Source: Gordonia rubripertincta
GTDB lineage: Bacteria; Actinomycetota; Actinomycetes; Mycobacteriales; Mycobacteriaceae
Reading direction: 5' to 3'
DNA length: 64,000 nucleotides
Assembly: GCF_038024875.1 (NCBI RefSeq)
Contig: NZ_CP136136.1
Span: 4,712,001 to 4,776,000, forward strand
The notes under the pieces: model-generated
Told to the model about the DNA's origin: nothing
Seen by the model: only the letters and a program-made list of their open reading frames with translations
Database searches by the model: none
Program-made: the position numbers and the translations under genes
Shown here: positions 1 to 8,566 of the stretch, piece by piece
How the letters are laid out: the number at the start of each line of letters is the position of its first letter
Numbering within the stretch: position 1 is the first letter of the stretch

Positions 1-1
1 C

Positions 2-709
2 CACATACGGTCCCGTCGGCCGCTGACCGCCCGAGACGTGGTCGGTGTCTTCGCCGCGATCGTCGGCATCTCGGTCACGGTGTTCGGACTGTGGACCCTG
101 CTGGTGGGCTTGGGATTCGGCTGGCTCACGGGCCTGGGCTGGGCCGATGTGATCATCAACTGGTTCACGATCCCGACCTTCGCCGCGCATGTCGTCACGC
201 TGGTCGCCGCACCGTTCGTCGCACTGAATCTGCAACCGGTGCTGGAGATCACGCGTGCGATCGGATCCGCGGTCCTCGCGGTCACCCTCGTGGCGCTGTG
301 GTGGCGTCACCGTCACGACGAACGGGATGCGGTCGCCGGGATGACGTGGGCGATGCTGGCCGTGCTCCTGCTCGAACCGTCCACGCTCCCCTGGTATTAC
401 ACGTGGGTGCTGGCGGTCGCGGTGGCGTTCACGCTTCCGCCGTGGGCGCGCGCGACCGTGGTCGGGGTGTCGACGTTCATGCTCATCGTGTTCCAGCCCG
501 ACGATGCGATCGTCTTCTACAAGCCCTTCGAGCTCACGCTGGCGTTCCTGCTCGCCGGTCTCGCCGCCTGGTCGCTGCTACGTCCGGACCCGTTGCGGCT
601 CGGCCGCTTCGGACGATGGGCCTGGGGCTCGGAACGTACCGGAACGCCGGATCAACCGGTGTCCGGCGAGGACAAGGTCAGAAAGCCTGAGCCTGCGCCC
701 GGCGGATGA
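2..709 (+). CDS. mptA: alpha-(1->6)-mannopyranosyltransferase MptA, C-terminal part
   Basis: The reading frame is open from base 2, so the gene begins outside the window. What remains is about 235 residues of a polytopic membrane protein: several hydrophobic segments, then a charged Pro/Glu-rich tail. Its place immediately before an Rv2175c-like gene and pknL matches Rv2174 (mptA) of M. tuberculosis. MptA is a GT-C enzyme that uses polyprenyl-phosphomannose to extend the alpha-1,6-mannan core of lipomannan and lipoarabinomannan on the periplasmic face. The catalytic N-terminal loop is not in view, so the assignment rests on context, topology and C-terminal resemblance. The last 32 bases overlap the convergent downstream gene. 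Confidence 0.75.
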   Translation, partial: HIRSRRPLTARDVVGVFAAIVGISVTVFGLWTLLVGLGFGWLTGLGWADVIINWFTIPTFAAHVVTLVAAPFVALNLQPVLEITRAIGSAVLAVTLVALWWRHRHDERDAVAGMTWAMLAVLLLEPSTLPWYYTWVLAVAVAFTLPPWARATVVGVSTFMLIVFQPDDAIVFYKPFELTLAFLLAGLAAWSLLRPDPLRLGRFGRWAWGSERTGTPDQPVSGEDKVRKPEPAPGG

Positions 710-1073
710 CCTCGCGCGCGGAGTCGGTGTGCAGCGCCGCGGCCGGGTGGAGGTCGAGGTCTTCCTGCACGGTGAACAACCAGTTCATCGCCTCGTCTCG
801 GGTGTAACCGCCGTCGAGCAGGACCCCGACGAGACCGTAGAAGTGTTTGACGACGCCCTCGTCGTCGAAGAACACCGCCGGGATGACCGGATGCCCGCCG
901 CGGGAGACGGCGAGCAGGTTGTGATCACGAATGAGTGTGCGCACCCGGTTGGTGGACACCGCAAGCCGGTCGGCGACCTCGTCGACCGACAGCATCTCGA
1001 CATCAGCGGACAGGGTGTCAGGCGACAACGGAATGGAACCCACGGAAAGAAGCGTAGCGGTAGACCCGGGCAC
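678..1073 (-). CDS. Rv2175c-like winged-helix DNA-binding protein, likely PknL substrate
   Basis: This 131-residue protein has a helix-turn-helix segment in its first half (near VADRLAVSTNRVRTLIRD) and an IPAVFFDDEG stretch followed by a C-terminal REVIRRAQA helix, both as in Rv2175c of M. tuberculosis. Family knowledge: Rv2175c binds DNA and is phosphorylated by PknL on an N-terminal threonine. Here the N-terminus is Ser/Thr-containing (residues 4-18), so a phospho-acceptor is possible. The gene is divergent from pknL with only 94 bases between them, the same kinase-substrate pairing as in mycobacteria. Its 3' end overlaps mptA by 32 bases. The regulated genes are unknown. Confidence 0.85.
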   Translation of the reverse strand: MPGSTATLLSVGSIPLSPDTLSADVEMLSVDEVADRLAVSTNRVRTLIRDHNLLAVSRGGHPVIPAVFFDDEGVVKHFYGLVGVLLDGGYTRDEAMNWLFTVQEDLDLHPAAALHTDSAREVIRRAQAQAF

Positions 1074-1154
1074 GATGAAACCGCCGACCTCCGCGCACCC
1101 GACACCGGGGGCGGGTCACACGCGCCGATGACCCCGACGGCGTGGTCCTGCAGG

Positions 1155-1160
1155 TAGATT
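1155..1160 (+). promoter_or_regulatory. -10 box of pknL, leaderless type
   Basis: TAGATT lies 7 nt before the GTG start of pknL, so transcription should begin at or next to the start codon. No Shine-Dalgarno sequence is needed or seen. Confidence 0.5.
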
Positions 1161-1167
1161 CAGCGGG

Positions 1168-2418
1168 GTGAACGCCCCCGTCGACCCGATGCTCGGGACC
1201 GTCCTCGAGGACCGGTACCGCATCGACGCACCCATCGCACGGGGCGGCATGTCGGCGGTCTACCTCGGTGTCGACCTCCGGCTCGGGCGTGAGGTCGCGG
1301 TCAAGGTGATGGACTCCCGGTACTCTGGCGACCCGCAGTTCCTGCGCCGCTTCGAGTTCGAGGCGCGCGCGGTCGCCGGCCTCAAGCATCCGGGTCTCGT
1401 CGCGGTCTACGACCAGGGCATCGACAACGGCATCGCCTTCCTCGTCATGGAACTCGTCGACGGCGGGAGCCTGCGCGAACTGCTCCGCGAACGGGGCCCG
1501 ATGCCGCCGCACGCGGTGGTCGCCGTTGCCGAACCCGTGCTCGGCGGCCTCGGGACCGCACACGCCGCGGGCCTGGTCCACCGCGACGTCAAACCCGAGA
1601 ACGTGCTGATCTCCGACGCCGGCGAGGTCAAGGTCGCCGACTTCGGACTCGTGCGCGCCGTCGCCGAAGCAGGGGTCACCTCGGCCAGCGTCATCCTCGG
1701 TACCGCCGCCTACCTGTCCCCCGAACAGGTCGAGTCCACCCACGCCGACGCCCGCAGCGACGTCTACTCCATGGGCGTGATGATGTTCGAATTGCTCACC
1801 GGCCGAACACCTTTCCACGGCGACTCACCGCTGTCGCTGGCCTACCAGCGACTCACCTACGACGTCCCCGCTCCAGGCGACGTGATCGCCGGTGTCCCTG
1901 CGGAGTTCGACGAGATCGTGCTGCGGGCGACCGAACGCAACCCCGCCGACCGATATGCCGACGGCTTCGAGATGCAGCGGGCGCTTCTTGCGGTCGCCGA
2001 CGACCTCGACCTCCCGCCGTTCACGGTGCCCGCACCGAAGCGGTCCCGTGAGCGAGAGATGAAGTCGCGCTACCGCGCAGCCGGTCCGGTCGGTCACGAC
2101 ACCCGGGTCCAGTCGGCACCGGGACCGTACGAGCCGGGATCGTCGTCGCCGGACTCCCCCGCGGCACCCATCCGCCCGGGTGCCGGGGTCGGCGACGCGG
2201 ATGATCGCGCTGCAGCACCCGCACGCGGGCGCGAGGACCGACCGGGCGCGCGTCGCCGGGATGTCGTCGACGCTCACGACCGGGACCCGCTCGAACCCGA
2301 ACTCGTCGGGGGCGGGCGTCTGGGCGCGGTCCTGTGGATCCTGCTGGTGCTGCTGCTCGCCGTGGGCCTCGGTGCTGCCGGATTCTGGTTCGGCAGCACC
2401 TATCTCACGATCGGCTGA
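1168..2418 (+). CDS. pknL: Ser/Thr protein kinase PknL
   Basis: This 416-residue transmembrane Hanks-type kinase has its catalytic domain at about residues 17-280. It shows the glycine-rich loop IARGGMSAVYLG, the ATP-binding lysine in VAVKVMD (K46), the catalytic loop HRDVKPEN, the DFG motif and SPEQ in the activation segment. A charged, low-complexity juxtamembrane stretch of about 100 residues leads to one C-terminal transmembrane helix (about 387-410) with almost nothing outside, so there is no extracellular sensor (no PASTA domains). Length and sequence match PknL (Rv2176). The GTG start follows a -10 box directly, suggesting a leaderless mRNA. The stop is 2 bases from the convergent aroG stop. 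Confidence 0.95.
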   Translation: MNAPVDPMLGTVLEDRYRIDAPIARGGMSAVYLGVDLRLGREVAVKVMDSRYSGDPQFLRRFEFEARAVAGLKHPGLVAVYDQGIDNGIAFLVMELVDGGSLRELLRERGPMPPHAVVAVAEPVLGGLGTAHAAGLVHRDVKPENVLISDAGEVKVADFGLVRAVAEAGVTSASVILGTAAYLSPEQVESTHADARSDVYSMGVMMFELLTGRTPFHGDSPLSLAYQRLTYDVPAPGDVIAGVPAEFDEIVLRATERNPADRYADGFEMQRALLAVADDLDLPPFTVPAPKRSREREMKSRYRAAGPVGHDTRVQSAPGPYEPGSSSPDSPAAPIRPGAGVGDADDRAAAPARGREDRPGARRRDVVDAHDRDPLEPELVGGGRLGAVLWILLVLLLAVGLGAAGFWFGSTYLTIG

Positions 2419-2420
2419 CC

Positions 2421-3818
2421 TCAGCCGCGCAGCATCTCCGCGACGAGGAACGCGAGCTCCAGCGACTGCTGGGTGTTGAGGCGCGGGTCGCAGGCGGTCT
2501 CGTAGCGGCCGGCGAGGTCGAGATCCGAGATCTCCTGAGCGCCACCGAGACACTCGGTGACGTCCTCACCGGTCAGCTCGACGTGCACGCCACCGGGGTG
2601 GCTGCCGAGTGCGCGGTGGACCTCGAAGAAGCCCTGCACCTCGTCGACGATGCGGTCGAAGTGGCGCGTCTTGAAGCCGGTCGACGCCTCGTGGGTGTTG
2701 CCGTGCATGGGGTCGCACTGCCAGATCACCTTGTGACCGGTCGCCTCGACGGCGGCGACGATCGCCGGGAGCACCTCGCGCACCTTGCCGTTGCCCATCC
2801 GGGCCACCAGGGTCAGGCGGCCGGGGACGTTGTGCGGGTCGAGACGCTCGACGTACTCGACGGCCTGCTCGGGCGTCGTCGTCGGACCGATCTTCACACC
2901 GATCGGGTTGCTGATCAGTTCGGCGAACGCGATGTGCGCGCCGTCGAGCTGACGGGTGCGCTCTCCGATCCACAGGAAGTGCGCTGACAGGTCGTAGAGG
3001 ACCTTCTCCTGCGATTCCCTGTCCGGGGCGTCGGCGAGGCGCAGCATGGCGCGCTCGTAGTCGAGGACGAGTGCCTCGTGCGAGGCGAAGATCGACGCCG
3101 AGTGGAGGCTCGAGTCGGTGACGCCGCAGGCGTCCATGAAGCGCAGGCCGCGGTCGATCTCGGAGGCCAGGGCCTCGTAGCGGGCGCCCGCGGGCGAGGT
3201 CCGCACGAATTCGCGGTTCCAGTCGTGGACGCGATGCAGGTCTGCTTCTGCCTGGGTGAGTGCCCGGACCAGGTTCATGGCCGCGGCGGCATTCGCGTAT
3301 GCCCGCACCAGACGTGAGGGATCGTGCTGGCGGACGGCCTCGTCGGCCGGGAAGCCGTTGACCATGTCGCCGCGGTAGGACGGCAGACCCAGGGCGTCGA
3401 CGTTCGACGACCGCGGCTTGGCGTACTGGCCGGCGATACGCGCGACCTTGACCACCGGCATGCTCGCGCCGTAGGTGAGGACGACGGCCATCTGCAGCAG
3501 CGTCCGGATGTTCGCCTTGATGTGGGGTTCGGTGTTGTCGGCGAAAGTCTCCGCGCAGTCGCCGCCCTGCAGCAGGAAGGCGCGACCCTCGGCGACGTCG
3601 GCCAGCTGCGACGACAGCGACTGGACCTCGGCAGGCATGCAGATCGGCGGCACCGACTCCAGGACGGTGCGGATCTTGCGTGCTTCCTCGGCGGGCCAGC
3701 TCGGCTGTTGCAGCGCGGGGCGGCTCATCGCGTCGTCGAAACGCTCCTGGAGGCCACCGGGAAGCGGCGGCAGTTCGGGGAGTTCGTCGATAGGAACGTC
3801 TACGGTCCAGTTCACCAC
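2421..3818 (-). CDS. aroG: class II 3-deoxy-D-arabino-heptulosonate-7-phosphate synthase
   Basis: This enzyme condenses phosphoenolpyruvate and erythrose 4-phosphate in the first step of the shikimate pathway (aromatic amino acids, also salicylate-derived siderophores). The protein is about 465 residues, the length of the plant-like class II (AroA-II) family, with hallmark stretches such as FLLQGGDCAETF, KVARIAGQYAKPRS, IWQCDPMHGNTHE and the C-terminal LNTQQSLELAFLVAEML. It matches Rv2178c throughout; that enzyme is allosterically inhibited by aromatic amino acids and pairs with chorismate mutase. The start is one of two adjacent GTG codons (3818 or 3815); homology (MNWTVD) fits 3815, while the -10 box spacing fits a leaderless start at 3818. 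Confidence 0.96.
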   Translation of the reverse strand: MVNWTVDVPIDELPELPPLPGGLQERFDDAMSRPALQQPSWPAEEARKIRTVLESVPPICMPAEVQSLSSQLADVAEGRAFLLQGGDCAETFADNTEPHIKANIRTLLQMAVVLTYGASMPVVKVARIAGQYAKPRSSNVDALGLPSYRGDMVNGFPADEAVRQHDPSRLVRAYANAAAAMNLVRALTQAEADLHRVHDWNREFVRTSPAGARYEALASEIDRGLRFMDACGVTDSSLHSASIFASHEALVLDYERAMLRLADAPDRESQEKVLYDLSAHFLWIGERTRQLDGAHIAFAELISNPIGVKIGPTTTPEQAVEYVERLDPHNVPGRLTLVARMGNGKVREVLPAIVAAVEATGHKVIWQCDPMHGNTHEASTGFKTRHFDRIVDEVQGFFEVHRALGSHPGGVHVELTGEDVTECLGGAQEISDLDLAGRYETACDPRLNTQQSLELAFLVAEMLRG

Positions 3819-3824
3819 TGTTCC

Positions 3825-3830
3825 AGCGTA
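3825..3830 (-). promoter_or_regulatory. -10 box of aroG, leaderless type
   Basis: On the minus strand TACGCT ends 6 nt before GTG at 3818. No ribosome binding site is visible, consistent with a leaderless transcript. Confidence 0.45.
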
Positions 3831-3859
3831 AAGCAGGCTCCCCGGCGATTTACGCGGGG

Positions 3860-4354
3860 TCAGCCACGCGGGTCGAGACGAGCCTTCTCGATCGCCTCCC
3901 AGCGCCGCAGGTTGTGCCGGGCGTCGCTCAGTGCGTCATGGGCGTCGGACGGCGCCGGCGGGAGCGCGGGACGTCCGGCGGCCTCCCAGTGCTGGCGGAG
4001 TTCGCGGGTGAAACGCGGGATGGGACGGGGCAGCGCGGTCATCGGACCCCACATCTGGCACATGACCACGTGGTCGTAGGCACCGATCCACGCCCACAGT
4101 TCGATGTCGGTCCCGTCCGCGGTGAGGAACTCGAGGAGGTCCTCGCGGATTCGTCGACGGTCCTTCCAGACCGGCGACGACGGGGACGGCAGCTTGGGCA
4201 GCACGTTGGCGCGGACCCAGTCACCGGCGCGGCCGGGGTCGAACTCGGTGGACACCGCATAGAACTCACGGCCGTCCTCGCCGACCACCCCGATCGAGAC
4301 CAGCTCGATGGTGTTTCCGTCTTCGATGAACTCCGAGTCGTAGAAGAACCGCAT
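3860..4354 (-). CDS. DEDDh 3'-5' exoribonuclease, RNase AS type (Rv2179c-like)
   Basis: A protein of about 164 residues beginning MRFFYDSEFIEDG, with the acidic pair D-x-E of exonuclease motif I at its extreme N-terminus and the motif III histidine/aspartate in HDALSDARHN near the C-terminus. This is the compact fold of Rv2179c, a homodimeric exoribonuclease related to RNase T with reported preference for adenylate-containing RNA. The open frame extends 26 codons further upstream, but the homology start ATG at 4354 is preferred: an AATACT -10 box lies 6 nt before it, which would make the longer form impossible on a leaderless mRNA. It is divergent from the mannosyltransferase gene. Confidence 0.88.
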   Translation of the reverse strand: MRFFYDSEFIEDGNTIELVSIGVVGEDGREFYAVSTEFDPGRAGDWVRANVLPKLPSPSSPVWKDRRRIREDLLEFLTADGTDIELWAWIGAYDHVVMCQMWGPMTALPRPIPRFTRELRQHWEAAGRPALPPAPSDAHDALSDARHNLRRWEAIEKARLDPRG

Positions 4355-4360
4355 GGGGAC

Positions 4361-4366
4361 AGTATT
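4361..4366 (-). promoter_or_regulatory. -10 box of the exoribonuclease gene, leaderless type
   Basis: AATACT on the minus strand, 6 nt before the ATG at 4354. It supports the short start. Confidence 0.5.
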
Positions 4367-4459
4367 CACACCTGCCCCGGGCGGCCTCGAGGCGCGGCGA
4401 GGTGGGCACGGATACGCGCCCGGACGAGTCACGTTTCGCCATTGCCGTCCTTTGCTGGC

Positions 4460-4465
4460 TACCCT
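4460..4465 (+). promoter_or_regulatory. -10 box of the mannosyltransferase-Nudix gene
   Basis: TACCCT lies 8 nt before the GTG start at 4474, predicting a leaderless or nearly leaderless mRNA. Confidence 0.45.
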
Positions 4466-4473
4466 GGTAATTC

Positions 4474-6081
4474 GTGCGCTCCAGGTCTGTGCTGGCGACC
4501 GCTCTCCTGGCGGCGTCGATCATCGCGCGGCTCGTCTGGGACACGCTGACCGTGAACGGCAGGAACTTTGTGGACCTGCACGTTTACCGCGACGGTTCGG
4601 CGGGTCTCGCCGACGGGTCGCTCTATTTGTTCACCTATTCCGGTGAGACGGACTTCGCGCTCCCCTTCACCTATCCGCCGTTCGCCGCGGTGGTCCTCTA
4701 TCCCCTGTCGCTGATCCCGTGGGACGTCGTGGCAATCGGGTGGCAGCTCGCGACCTTCGCCGCCCTCTACGCGTGCGTGGTCCTCTCGCTCCGACTCTGC
4801 GGGCGCACCACCGACGTCCACGCGCTCGCCGCGCTGTGGACCGCACCGGCCATCTGGTGCGAACCGGTCCGGGTGACCCTGGACTACGGCCAGATCAACG
4901 TCTTCCTCATGCTCGGCACCCTGCTGGCGATCTCCTGGGCACGCCGCGCCGACGGGACCCCGAGCGAACGCGGTGTGCTCGCGGGCGGCGCGCTGATCGG
5001 TCTGATGGCCGGTATCAAGCTCACCCCGGCCATCACCGGCCTCTGGTACCTCGCCGTCCGCAAGCCGTGGGGCGCGCTGTCGGCGGCGTTCGCCTTCGTC
5101 TTCACCGTCCTGGGCTGTCTGCTGCTCTTCCCCGAGGTCACCCGGACCTACTACGGCACCCTCTTCGGCGACGCGGAACGCATCGGCCCCGTCGAGGCGG
5201 TCATCAACCAGAGTCTCCGCGGAACGATGTCGAGGTTCGTCGGATTCGACGTCGGCACCGGCTGGATCTGGTTCCTCGGCGTCGTGGTCGCCACCGTGGC
5301 GGTCGTGTTCACCTGGCGCGCGGTCTCCGACGCCCTCGGCGTCCTGCTCGTCGTGCAGTTCTTCGGTCTGCTGATCTCGCCCATCTCGTGGGTCCACCAT
5401 TGGGTCTGGGTCGTCCCGCTGGGTATCTGGCTGGTCCACGGCGCCGGCGCACGGCGCCTCGGTGCCCGCGCGATCCTCGTCATGTGGCTCGTGGTCGCCG
5501 GCCTCGGCATCCCATGGATCCTGCGCGTACTCGAGGAATACGGCCCCGTGCCTCCCGACGCCGTCGTGGCCGTACTCGGCGCGGCCTGGACGATCGCCAC
5601 CTTCGTCACGATGGGTTGGCTGATCGCCACCCGTTCCGCCCGCGGGACCGGCGCGGCGGACGACCTCCCGATGGACGTGGTGGCCGCGGCCATCGTCGAC
5701 GCCGGTCGGGTGCTGCTCGCCCAGCGCGCCCATCCGGTCGAACTCGCCGGCAAGTGGGAACTCCCCGGCGGCCGGGTCGAATCCGGCGAGACACACGCGG
5801 CCGCGCTCGTCCGGGAGATTCGCGAGGAACTCGGCGCCGACGTCGAGGCCGGCGACGCCGTCGGCAAGCCGGTGACCCTGCCCAGCGGCCTCGTCCTGCA
5901 CGCCTACCGGGCACGGCTCCGCGCCGGCACCCCGGCCGCGCTGGAACACCTCGACATGCAGTGGTTCACGGCCGACGAACTACGCGGACTCGACCTCGAC
6001 CACGTCGTCCCCGCAGATCGCGACTGGATTCCCGAGCTGTGCGTCATCCTCGACGAGGCAAAGGTCGGCGAAGCGGGCTAG
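4474..6081 (+). CDS. alpha-(1->2)-mannosyltransferase (GT87/DUF2029) fused to a MutT-like Nudix domain
   Basis: A 535-residue fusion. Residues 1 to about 395 form a polytopic GT-C glycosyltransferase like Rv2181, the enzyme that adds alpha-1,2 mannose branches to lipomannan/lipoarabinomannan using polyprenyl-phosphomannose. An N-terminal signal-like helix is followed by an acidic loop containing DLHVYRDGS, then about ten hydrophobic helices. Residues 400-535 are a complete Nudix domain: the box starts GGRVESGE at about 433 and continues REIREELGAD, matching GX5EX7REUXEEXGU. This half resembles mycobacterial MutT2 (ELAGKWELPGG, VPADRDWI). M. tuberculosis keeps the two as separate genes. An in-frame ATG at 5671 could also give free Nudix protein. 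The Nudix half should face the cytosol if the last helix ends inside. Confidence 0.88.
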   Translation: MRSRSVLATALLAASIIARLVWDTLTVNGRNFVDLHVYRDGSAGLADGSLYLFTYSGETDFALPFTYPPFAAVVLYPLSLIPWDVVAIGWQLATFAALYACVVLSLRLCGRTTDVHALAALWTAPAIWCEPVRVTLDYGQINVFLMLGTLLAISWARRADGTPSERGVLAGGALIGLMAGIKLTPAITGLWYLAVRKPWGALSAAFAFVFTVLGCLLLFPEVTRTYYGTLFGDAERIGPVEAVINQSLRGTMSRFVGFDVGTGWIWFLGVVVATVAVVFTWRAVSDALGVLLVVQFFGLLISPISWVHHWVWVVPLGIWLVHGAGARRLGARAILVMWLVVAGLGIPWILRVLEEYGPVPPDAVVAVLGAAWTIATFVTMGWLIATRSARGTGAADDLPMDVVAAAIVDAGRVLLAQRAHPVELAGKWELPGGRVESGETHAAALVREIREELGADVEAGDAVGKPVTLPSGLVLHAYRARLRAGTPAALEHLDMQWFTADELRGLDLDHVVPADRDWIPELCVILDEAKVGEAG

Positions 6082-6100
6082 AACTCCTCCGGCGACGCTC

Positions 6101-6811
6101 TCAGGCAGCAGCGTCGGCGGCCGGCGGCTCGACTGCGGGGGCCTTGTTCTTGAGGCTCGCGGCGTAGACGTCGACGTACTGCTGACCGGAGAGCTGCATG
6201 AGCTCGTACATGATCTCGTCGGTGACGGCACGCTCGATGTAGCGGTTGCCCTCCATGCCCGCGAAACGGGAGAAGTCGAGGGGCTTACCGATGCGGACGG
6301 TCACCTTCGTGGGTCGCGGGAGGACCGACCCGGGCGGGTTGAACTTGTGGGTGTCGACCATGGCGACCGGTATGACCGGCACACCGGTGTCCATGGCGAG
6401 GCGCGCGAGTCCGGTCTTGCCCTTGTACAGGCGGCCGTCGGGAGAGCGGGTGCCCTCCGGGTACATGCCCATCAGCTTGCCGTTGTCGAGCTGGCGGCGA
6501 GCTGCGGTGAGGGCGCCCTCGGCGGCGGCAGCGCCCGACCGGTCGATGGGGATCTGCCCGACCGCGGTGAAGAACCACCGCTGGAACGCACCCTTGAGTC
6601 CGGTGCCGGTGAAGTACTCGCTCTTGGCGAGGAAGTAGATGCGGCGGTCGACCATCAGGGGGAGGAAGAAGCTGTCCATCACGGCCAGGTGGTTGCTCGC
6701 GAGGATCGCGGGCCCGTCGGTCGGGATGTTCTCATGGCCCTCGATGGTCGGGCGTCCGAGAACCCGGAGGATCGGTCCCAGGAAGATGTACTTGAACGCC
6801 CAGTACCACAT
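6101..6811 (-). CDS. 1-acyl-sn-glycerol-3-phosphate acyltransferase, PlsC family (Rv2182c-like)
   Basis: A 236-residue membrane-associated acyltransferase that should transfer an acyl chain to lysophosphatidic acid or a related lysophospholipid. It carries acyltransferase motif I ASNHLAVMDSFFLP (the NHxxxxD variant), the FxxR-like QIPIDRSG block and the motif III MYPEGTRSPDGRLYKGKTGLARLA. It matches Rv2182c closely. The start is placed at MWYWAFKY (ATG 6811) because a GAGGAGAG Shine-Dalgarno sequence precedes it; the frame remains open for 34 more codons upstream with no support. The gene converges on the mannosyltransferase-Nudix gene with 19 bases between stops. Confidence 0.92.
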   Translation of the reverse strand: MWYWAFKYIFLGPILRVLGRPTIEGHENIPTDGPAILASNHLAVMDSFFLPLMVDRRIYFLAKSEYFTGTGLKGAFQRWFFTAVGQIPIDRSGAAAAEGALTAARRQLDNGKLMGMYPEGTRSPDGRLYKGKTGLARLAMDTGVPVIPVAMVDTHKFNPPGSVLPRPTKVTVRIGKPLDFSRFAGMEGNRYIERAVTDEIMYELMQLSGQQYVDVYAASLKNKAPAVEPPAADAAA

Positions 6812-6949
6812 GAGACTCTCCTCGCCGCGCCACTTACTCGACCCGATGCCGCGGTCGACATCGGACCCCCACTGCCGGAACCCCTCACCCCTTGGTCCCG
6901 ACATCAAGACCATACCTGCGTCGGACCGTACCGACTGTCCCCGGTTTCG

Positions 6950-7954
6950 TCAGCGGGCGGCCGACGGCGGAGCCGATCGACTCGTCGCGGCCCGAAGTCC
7001 TTGGCGCGCAACCTCAGCCGCGCCGACGACACCGGCCGTCTCGCCGAGCTGGGTGCCGCGGATGCGGGCGAGCTGGCGGTGACCGGCACCGGTGACCTGC
7101 CGGGCGTAGTGTTCGCGGGCCTCGTCGAGGAACAGGCTCGACGCCGCGCCGACGCCACCGGCCAGGACGATCAGGTCGGGGTCGAAGATGTCGGCGATCA
7201 TCGCCAGCCCCTGTCCCAGGGACGTCGCGAACCGGGCAAAGGCCGCCAGGGCCACGGCGTCGCCGTCGGCGGCCGCCCCGGCGACCCGGCGTCCGGTCAG
7301 AGAACCGGGATCGGCGGCCACGTCGGCGGCGAGCTGGCTGCGTCCCCAGTCGCCGTTCAGGGGTGCACCGTCGGCGAGCAGCTCGACCACCGTGTCGACC
7401 AATGCCGTTCCGCTGCAATACCGTTCCCAGCAGCCGCGTTTGCCGCAGGCGCAGGCGCGCCCGTCGGGGACGATCGTGAGATGTCCGAGTTCCGGCGCGA
7501 CGCCGTAGCTCCCGCGGTAGATCTCACCGTCGATGACGAACCCGGCGCCGATGCCGGTCCCGATGGCCAGCACCACAGTGTTGTGCCCGCGGGCGGCGGC
7601 ACCGAACCGCACCTCCGCGACTGCTGCCGCGTTGGCGTCGTGTTCGGCGAACACCGGGATGCCGACGCGTCGGGTCATGTCCTCGGCCACCGGGGCCTCA
7701 CGCCATGGCAGATGGGGTGCGAACCGGACGATGCTGCGGTCGGTGGTGAGGAAGCCGGCGATCGCGAGCCCGACGGCCTTCGCGTCCCAGCGCGAGATCA
7801 GCTCGCCGACGAGGCGGTCCAGGCAGTGTTCGAGGGCCTCCACCGTCGACGGGGTCTGGGCGCGCAGGGTGTCGAGCATCGTGCCGCGGTCGTCGACCAC
7901 CGATGCCCGCACGCTCGTGCCGCCGATGTCGATCCCGATCGTCAGCTCACCCAT
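6950..7954 (-). CDS. glk: ROK-family glucokinase
   Basis: A 334-residue sugar kinase of the ROK family. The N-terminal ATP-binding phosphate-1 motif is IGIDIGGTSVRA; the active-site aspartate lies in AEHDANAAAVAE; the ROK zinc site appears as ELGH followed by CACGKRGCWE. Glucose phosphorylation is the likely activity, as for Glk encoded near pimB in Corynebacterium glutamicum; other hexoses cannot be excluded. ATG at 7954 is chosen over the GTG one codon earlier because the preceding gene's TGA overlaps it as TGATG, implying translational coupling. Confidence 0.85.
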   Translation of the reverse strand: MGELTIGIDIGGTSVRASVVDDRGTMLDTLRAQTPSTVEALEHCLDRLVGELISRWDAKAVGLAIAGFLTTDRSIVRFAPHLPWREAPVAEDMTRRVGIPVFAEHDANAAAVAEVRFGAAARGHNTVVLAIGTGIGAGFVIDGEIYRGSYGVAPELGHLTIVPDGRACACGKRGCWERYCSGTALVDTVVELLADGAPLNGDWGRSQLAADVAADPGSLTGRRVAGAAADGDAVALAAFARFATSLGQGLAMIADIFDPDLIVLAGGVGAASSLFLDEAREHYARQVTGAGHRQLARIRGTQLGETAGVVGAAEVARQGLRAATSRSAPPSAAR

Positions 7955-8388
7955 CACTGCTCCTCGTCGGACCCGGTGTGTGCGTCGAAGCGTCGGGAAC
8001 TGCCGATCCGGACCGCGATCGGCTCATAGTGCCGGGGTTCGGAAATCGTGCTGGGGGCCGACCGCAATGCCTCGGCGATGGCCTCGAGGACGGCGATGAC
8101 CGCTGCGAGGAGCCGAGCGACGAGGTCACCGATCTCGCTCAACAGCGAACCGATCTCGCCCGACGCGCCTGCCAGCGCATGGCCGACGGGTCCGTCGGCG
8201 CCGAATGCGGCGGCATAGCCGGAGGCCGCGGCGGTCGCTTCCTGACGACCACCGGCGAAGAGTGCCGCCAGCGCGTCGATCTGATTGGCCAACCCGAGAA
8301 GCAGGTCCCGGACCGGATCGCCCTGTGCAGCGCCACGGTCGTCACGACCGGGCCCGTCACCCCGTGACGTCCCCTCGTCCGTGCCCAT
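7954..8388 (-). CDS. hypothetical protein, 144 aa, translationally coupled to glk
   Basis: Not recognised. The first 25 residues are charged and probably disordered (MGTDEGTSRGDG). The middle (about 27-110) is Ala/Leu-rich and predicted helical, with a near-hydrophobic run LLSEIGDLVARLLAAVIAVL that could be amphipathic or membrane-apposed. The tail is polar. Its stop overlaps the glk start (TGATG), so the two are probably made together. Position corresponds to the small hypothetical Rv2183c, but sequence equivalence could not be established by eye. Confidence 0.6.
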   Translation of the reverse strand: MGTDEGTSRGDGPGRDDRGAAQGDPVRDLLLGLANQIDALAALFAGGRQEATAAASGYAAAFGADGPVGHALAGASGEIGSLLSEIGDLVARLLAAVIAVLEAIAEALRSAPSTISEPRHYEPIAVRIGSSRRFDAHTGSDEEQ

Positions 8389-8566
8389 TCGCGTTCTCTC
8401 CCCTCGCCGCTGGTACCCGGAGGCCTCGTGCCGCTGTCACCCGTCACCACCGGTGGGCGGGCGTCCCAGCACCGTACCGTGTGGTCGCCGACCGTGTGAT
8501 CCACGAGTCTGTGGTCGCCACGAGCTACGCGGTCTTCGAACGTACCCGGTGGCCGTGCGTGGCCGG

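Noticed and set aside
5640..5680. The mannosyltransferase-Nudix junction as a sequencing artefact
   Set aside because: The frame is continuous with coding-type codon use on both sides. One alternative frame is also open across the junction, so a single indel in that direction would not separate the two genes. Kept as a real fusion pending comparison.
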